A stretch of DNA of 64,000 nucleotides from Alphaproteobacteria bacterium (GTDB lineage: Bacteria; Pseudomonadota; Alphaproteobacteria; Micropepsales; Micropepsaceae), in the NCBI GenBank assembly GCA_017308375.1, contig JAFKEW010000045.1, positions 30,327-94,326 of the forward strand. Reading direction: 5' to 3'. Of the stretch, positions 62,287 through 64,000 are shown piece after piece; position 1 is the first letter of the stretch; each line of letters begins with the position of its first letter. The position numbers and the translations under genes are program-made. The notes beneath the pieces are model-generated. The model was not told where the DNA came from. It saw only the letters and a program-made list of their open reading frames with translations, and did no database searches.

Positions 62287-63692
62287 CGCTTTATCTCCCA
62301 GGTCGTACCGTCCGGCCCGTCTTTCAGAATGATGCCTTGCGCGAGAAGTTCGTCGCGGATGCGATCGGCTTCGGCGAAATTCTTTGCCTTGCGGGCTTCT
62401 TTGCGAGCTGCGATGGCGGCAGCAATGGAACCATCTTCGTCACCCAACGCAGCCACCGCTTGTGCTACTTCTGACGCAGATTGTGGAGAGAGAACATCAT
62501 CCCAATTGATCCCAAGCAATTTCCCCGCCTGATAGAGTCCTTTGGCGGCATCAAAATCACCATGCCGCCCTTTGTCTGCAAGAGCGTGCATTTCGGCGAC
62601 TGCTCTAGGGATATTCAAGTCATCGCGAAGTGCACTTAAAAACGCGTCCGGTGGGGATTCATTAGAATCTCTTGGAACAGCCACTATGCGAAATACGCCC
62701 TTCCACCGCTTTAAAATTGTTTCCGCTTGGACAAGTCCGCTTACAGTCCAATCAATCGGCTGCCGATAGTGGGACCGCAGCATTGCCAATCTCAACGTCA
62801 CACCATCCCATGATCGACCACCAAAGGCGTCATTCGCGGGCAAATGCTCTCTAATCGTGACGAAGTTGCCGAGGCTTTTGGACATTTTCTCGCCTTCGAC
62901 ATTCAGGAAGCCGTTGTGCATCCAGACGCGGGCGAGCGGGTGGCCATGATGGGCGCATTCACTTTGCGCGACTTCGTTTTCATGATGCGGGAAGACGAGA
63001 TCGATGCCGCCGCCATGAATATCGAAGGTTTCGCCCAGATACTTTCCGGCCATGGCGGAACATTCGATATGCCAGCCGGGGCGGCCGCGGCCCCACGGGC
63101 TGTCCCAGCCCGGTGTGCCCGTCTCCGACGGCTTCCACAACACGAAATCCATCGCGCCTTTCTTATAGGGCGCGACATCGACACGGGCACCGGCGATCAT
63201 GTCATCCAGAGAGCGGCGCGCGAGCTTGCCGTAGTCCGCCTTGGACGAGACATCGAACAGCACATGCCCCTCCGCCGCATAGGCATGGCCGCCCGCGATC
63301 AGCGTTTCGATCATCGCGATCATTTCCGGGATGTGTTCGGTGGCGCGCGGTGTCACGCTCGGCGGCAGGCAGCCGAGCGCCGACACGTCATCGTTGTAGA
63401 TGCGCCAGGTCTCCTCCGTCAGTTCGCGGATCGAGATGCCCCGTTCGGCGGCGCGCGCGTTGATCTTGTCATCCACGTCCGTGATGTTGCGGACGTAAGT
63501 GACGTGCCCCGCCCCATAGAGGTGGCGCAGCAGCCGGAACAGCACATCGAACACGATGGCGGGCCGCGCATTGCCGATATGGGCATAGTCGTAAACCGTG
63601 GGCCCGCAGACATACATCCGCACATTCTTGGGGTCCAAAGGCGCGAAATCTTCTTTCGTGCGGCTCAGCGTGTTGTAGAGGCGGAGGCTCAC
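62283..63692 (-). CDS. cysS: Cysteinyl-tRNA synthetase
   Basis: A 469-residue class I aminoacyl-tRNA synthetase. The HIGH motif appears as AHIGNARP near residue 37, the first zinc cysteine in YVCGPTVYD, the other zinc ligands in HIECSAM and [10 protein letters not shown], and KMSKS as [10 protein letters not shown]. The GTG at 63692 is chosen because GGGAGG lies five bases upstream. The part coding for roughly residues 270-410 (62461-62880) has about 51% G+C by my count (213 of 420), against over 60% on both sides, with unusual codons such as TTA and AGA in the text, yet the protein is intact. Confidence 0.95.
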   Translation of the reverse strand: MSLRLYNTLSRTKEDFAPLDPKNVRMYVCGPTVYDYAHIGNARPAIVFDVLFRLLRHLYGAGHVTYVRNITDVDDKINARAAERGISIRELTEETWRIYNDDVSALGCLPPSVTPRATEHIPEMIAMIETLIAGGHAYAAEGHVLFDVSSKADYGKLARRSLDDMIAGARVDVAPYKKGAMDFVLWKPSETGTPGWDSPWGRGRPGWHIECSAMAGKYLGETFDIHGGGIDLVFPHHENEVAQSECAHHGHPLARVWMHNGFLNVEGEKMSKSLGNFVTIREHLPANDAFGGRSWDGVTLRLAMLRSHYRQPIDWTVSGLVQAETILKRWKGVFRIVAVPRDSNESPPDAFLSALRDDLNIPRAVAEMHALADKGRHGDFDAAKGLYQAGKLLGINWDDVLSPQSASEVAQAVAALGDEDGSIAAAIAARKEARKAKNFAEADRIRDELLAQGIILKDGPDGTTWEIKR

Positions 63693-64000
63693 CAGACCCT
63701 CCCGAAGTCGCACGTTGCGGCTATTCGAACCTCAAAAAATGCGAGGGGGGTGGGGGGTCGTAAGCCTTTGATTTTTCGTTCGATCATCGTTACGCAATCC
63801 AATATAGGATTATTTGCCCAGACTTCAAGGCCAAAAAGCTGATACCGCCAGAGCGGCTTGAGGATAAAGGGCAGAAATTACGGGCGGGCAAAAGGGGAGT
63901 GTCGCGGCATTAGCCGCAAATCGAAATCCGAATAATCTGGCGGGCGATGGTCACGCCGTTTCCCCATTGAGCCGCGAAAGGCTTTTCGCGTGCCCGATAA
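63693..64000. other. Upstream region of cysS to the right edge
   Basis: No complete gene is seen in these 308 bases. A minus-strand frame from the edge ends at 63910-63912 after 29 codons (ending WGNGVTIARQIIRISICG) and could be the tail of a gene outside the window, but I cannot confirm it. A hairpin CGCGAAA (63973-63979) with TTTCGCG (63984-63990) is inside that frame. The A+T-rich patch 63760-63830 may hold the cysS promoter. Confidence 0.4.

Noticed and set aside
63910..64000. Partial gene entering from the right edge on the minus strand
   Set aside because: Only 29 codons are visible, without a recognisable domain; listed only as a possibility in the edge region.

Overview
The window is about 63% G+C, gene-dense chromosomal DNA of an alphaproteobacterium. 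The evidence for that lineage is a translationally coupled ArsR/methyltransferase-metF-metH operon, a cysS-cimA overlap, tamA-tamB, mlaA next to an mlaC homologue, hopanoid-transport genes (hpnN, hpnM), a two-domain cold-shock protein, and a dispersed hairpin repeat of alphaproteobacterial style at 24036-24129. I cannot name a genus; a hopanoid-making soil or rhizosphere lineage is a guess. I saw no rRNA, tRNA, CRISPR array, prophage or insertion sequence.

Layout. 1-3517: ampD (cut by the left edge), a DAACS-type symporter, a TerB/J-domain protein, then a collapsed relic of a 5-oxoprolinase gene and a 25-residue membrane peptide. 3518-9140: metH, metF and a fused ArsR-methyltransferase regulator, all on the minus strand, with a palindromic operator upstream. 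9342-15333: mlaA, mlaC, ettA, an outer-membrane barrel protein and a metallo-beta-lactamase-fold hydrolase flanked by 15-nt tandem repeats. 15493-20378: a fused beta-oxidation enzyme, a thiolase with a strong terminator, and a second outer-membrane barrel.

20388-37548 is an accessory-looking catabolic region: a P450 resembling steroid/alkyl hydroxylases, three acyl-CoA ligases, an SDR, an enoyl-CoA hydratase, an HpaB-family flavoenzyme, a paired set of acyl-CoA dehydrogenases and a TauD-type dioxygenase. The hopanoid/lipid transport genes hpnN and hpnM lie in the middle. Together they suggest activation, side-chain oxidation and shortening of a polycyclic or branched lipid (steroid or terpenoid), but the substrate is inference. 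37561-45448: tamB-tamA, an OpgC-like membrane protein and an HU-type protein.

45656-64000: a sulfatase divergent from a TetR regulator that is overlapped by a DsbA-fold isomerase gene, with a perfect palindromic operator between them. Next come a cytoplasmic GH5 glycosidase of endoglycoceramidase/steryl-glucosidase type with a small membrane protein, a double cold-shock protein, a PadR-controlled RND pump, an Atm1-like ABC exporter with a 28-residue leader membrane peptide, a LOG-family protein, a RarD-type transporter overlapping it convergently, and cimA-cysS. The cysS gene contains an internal segment of clearly lower G+C.

The items most worth following are the 5-oxoprolinase relic, the three regulator/operator pairs (ArsR, TetR, PadR), the inverted repeat that includes the ribosome-binding site of the HpaB-like gene, the GH5 enzyme, and the cysS mosaic.
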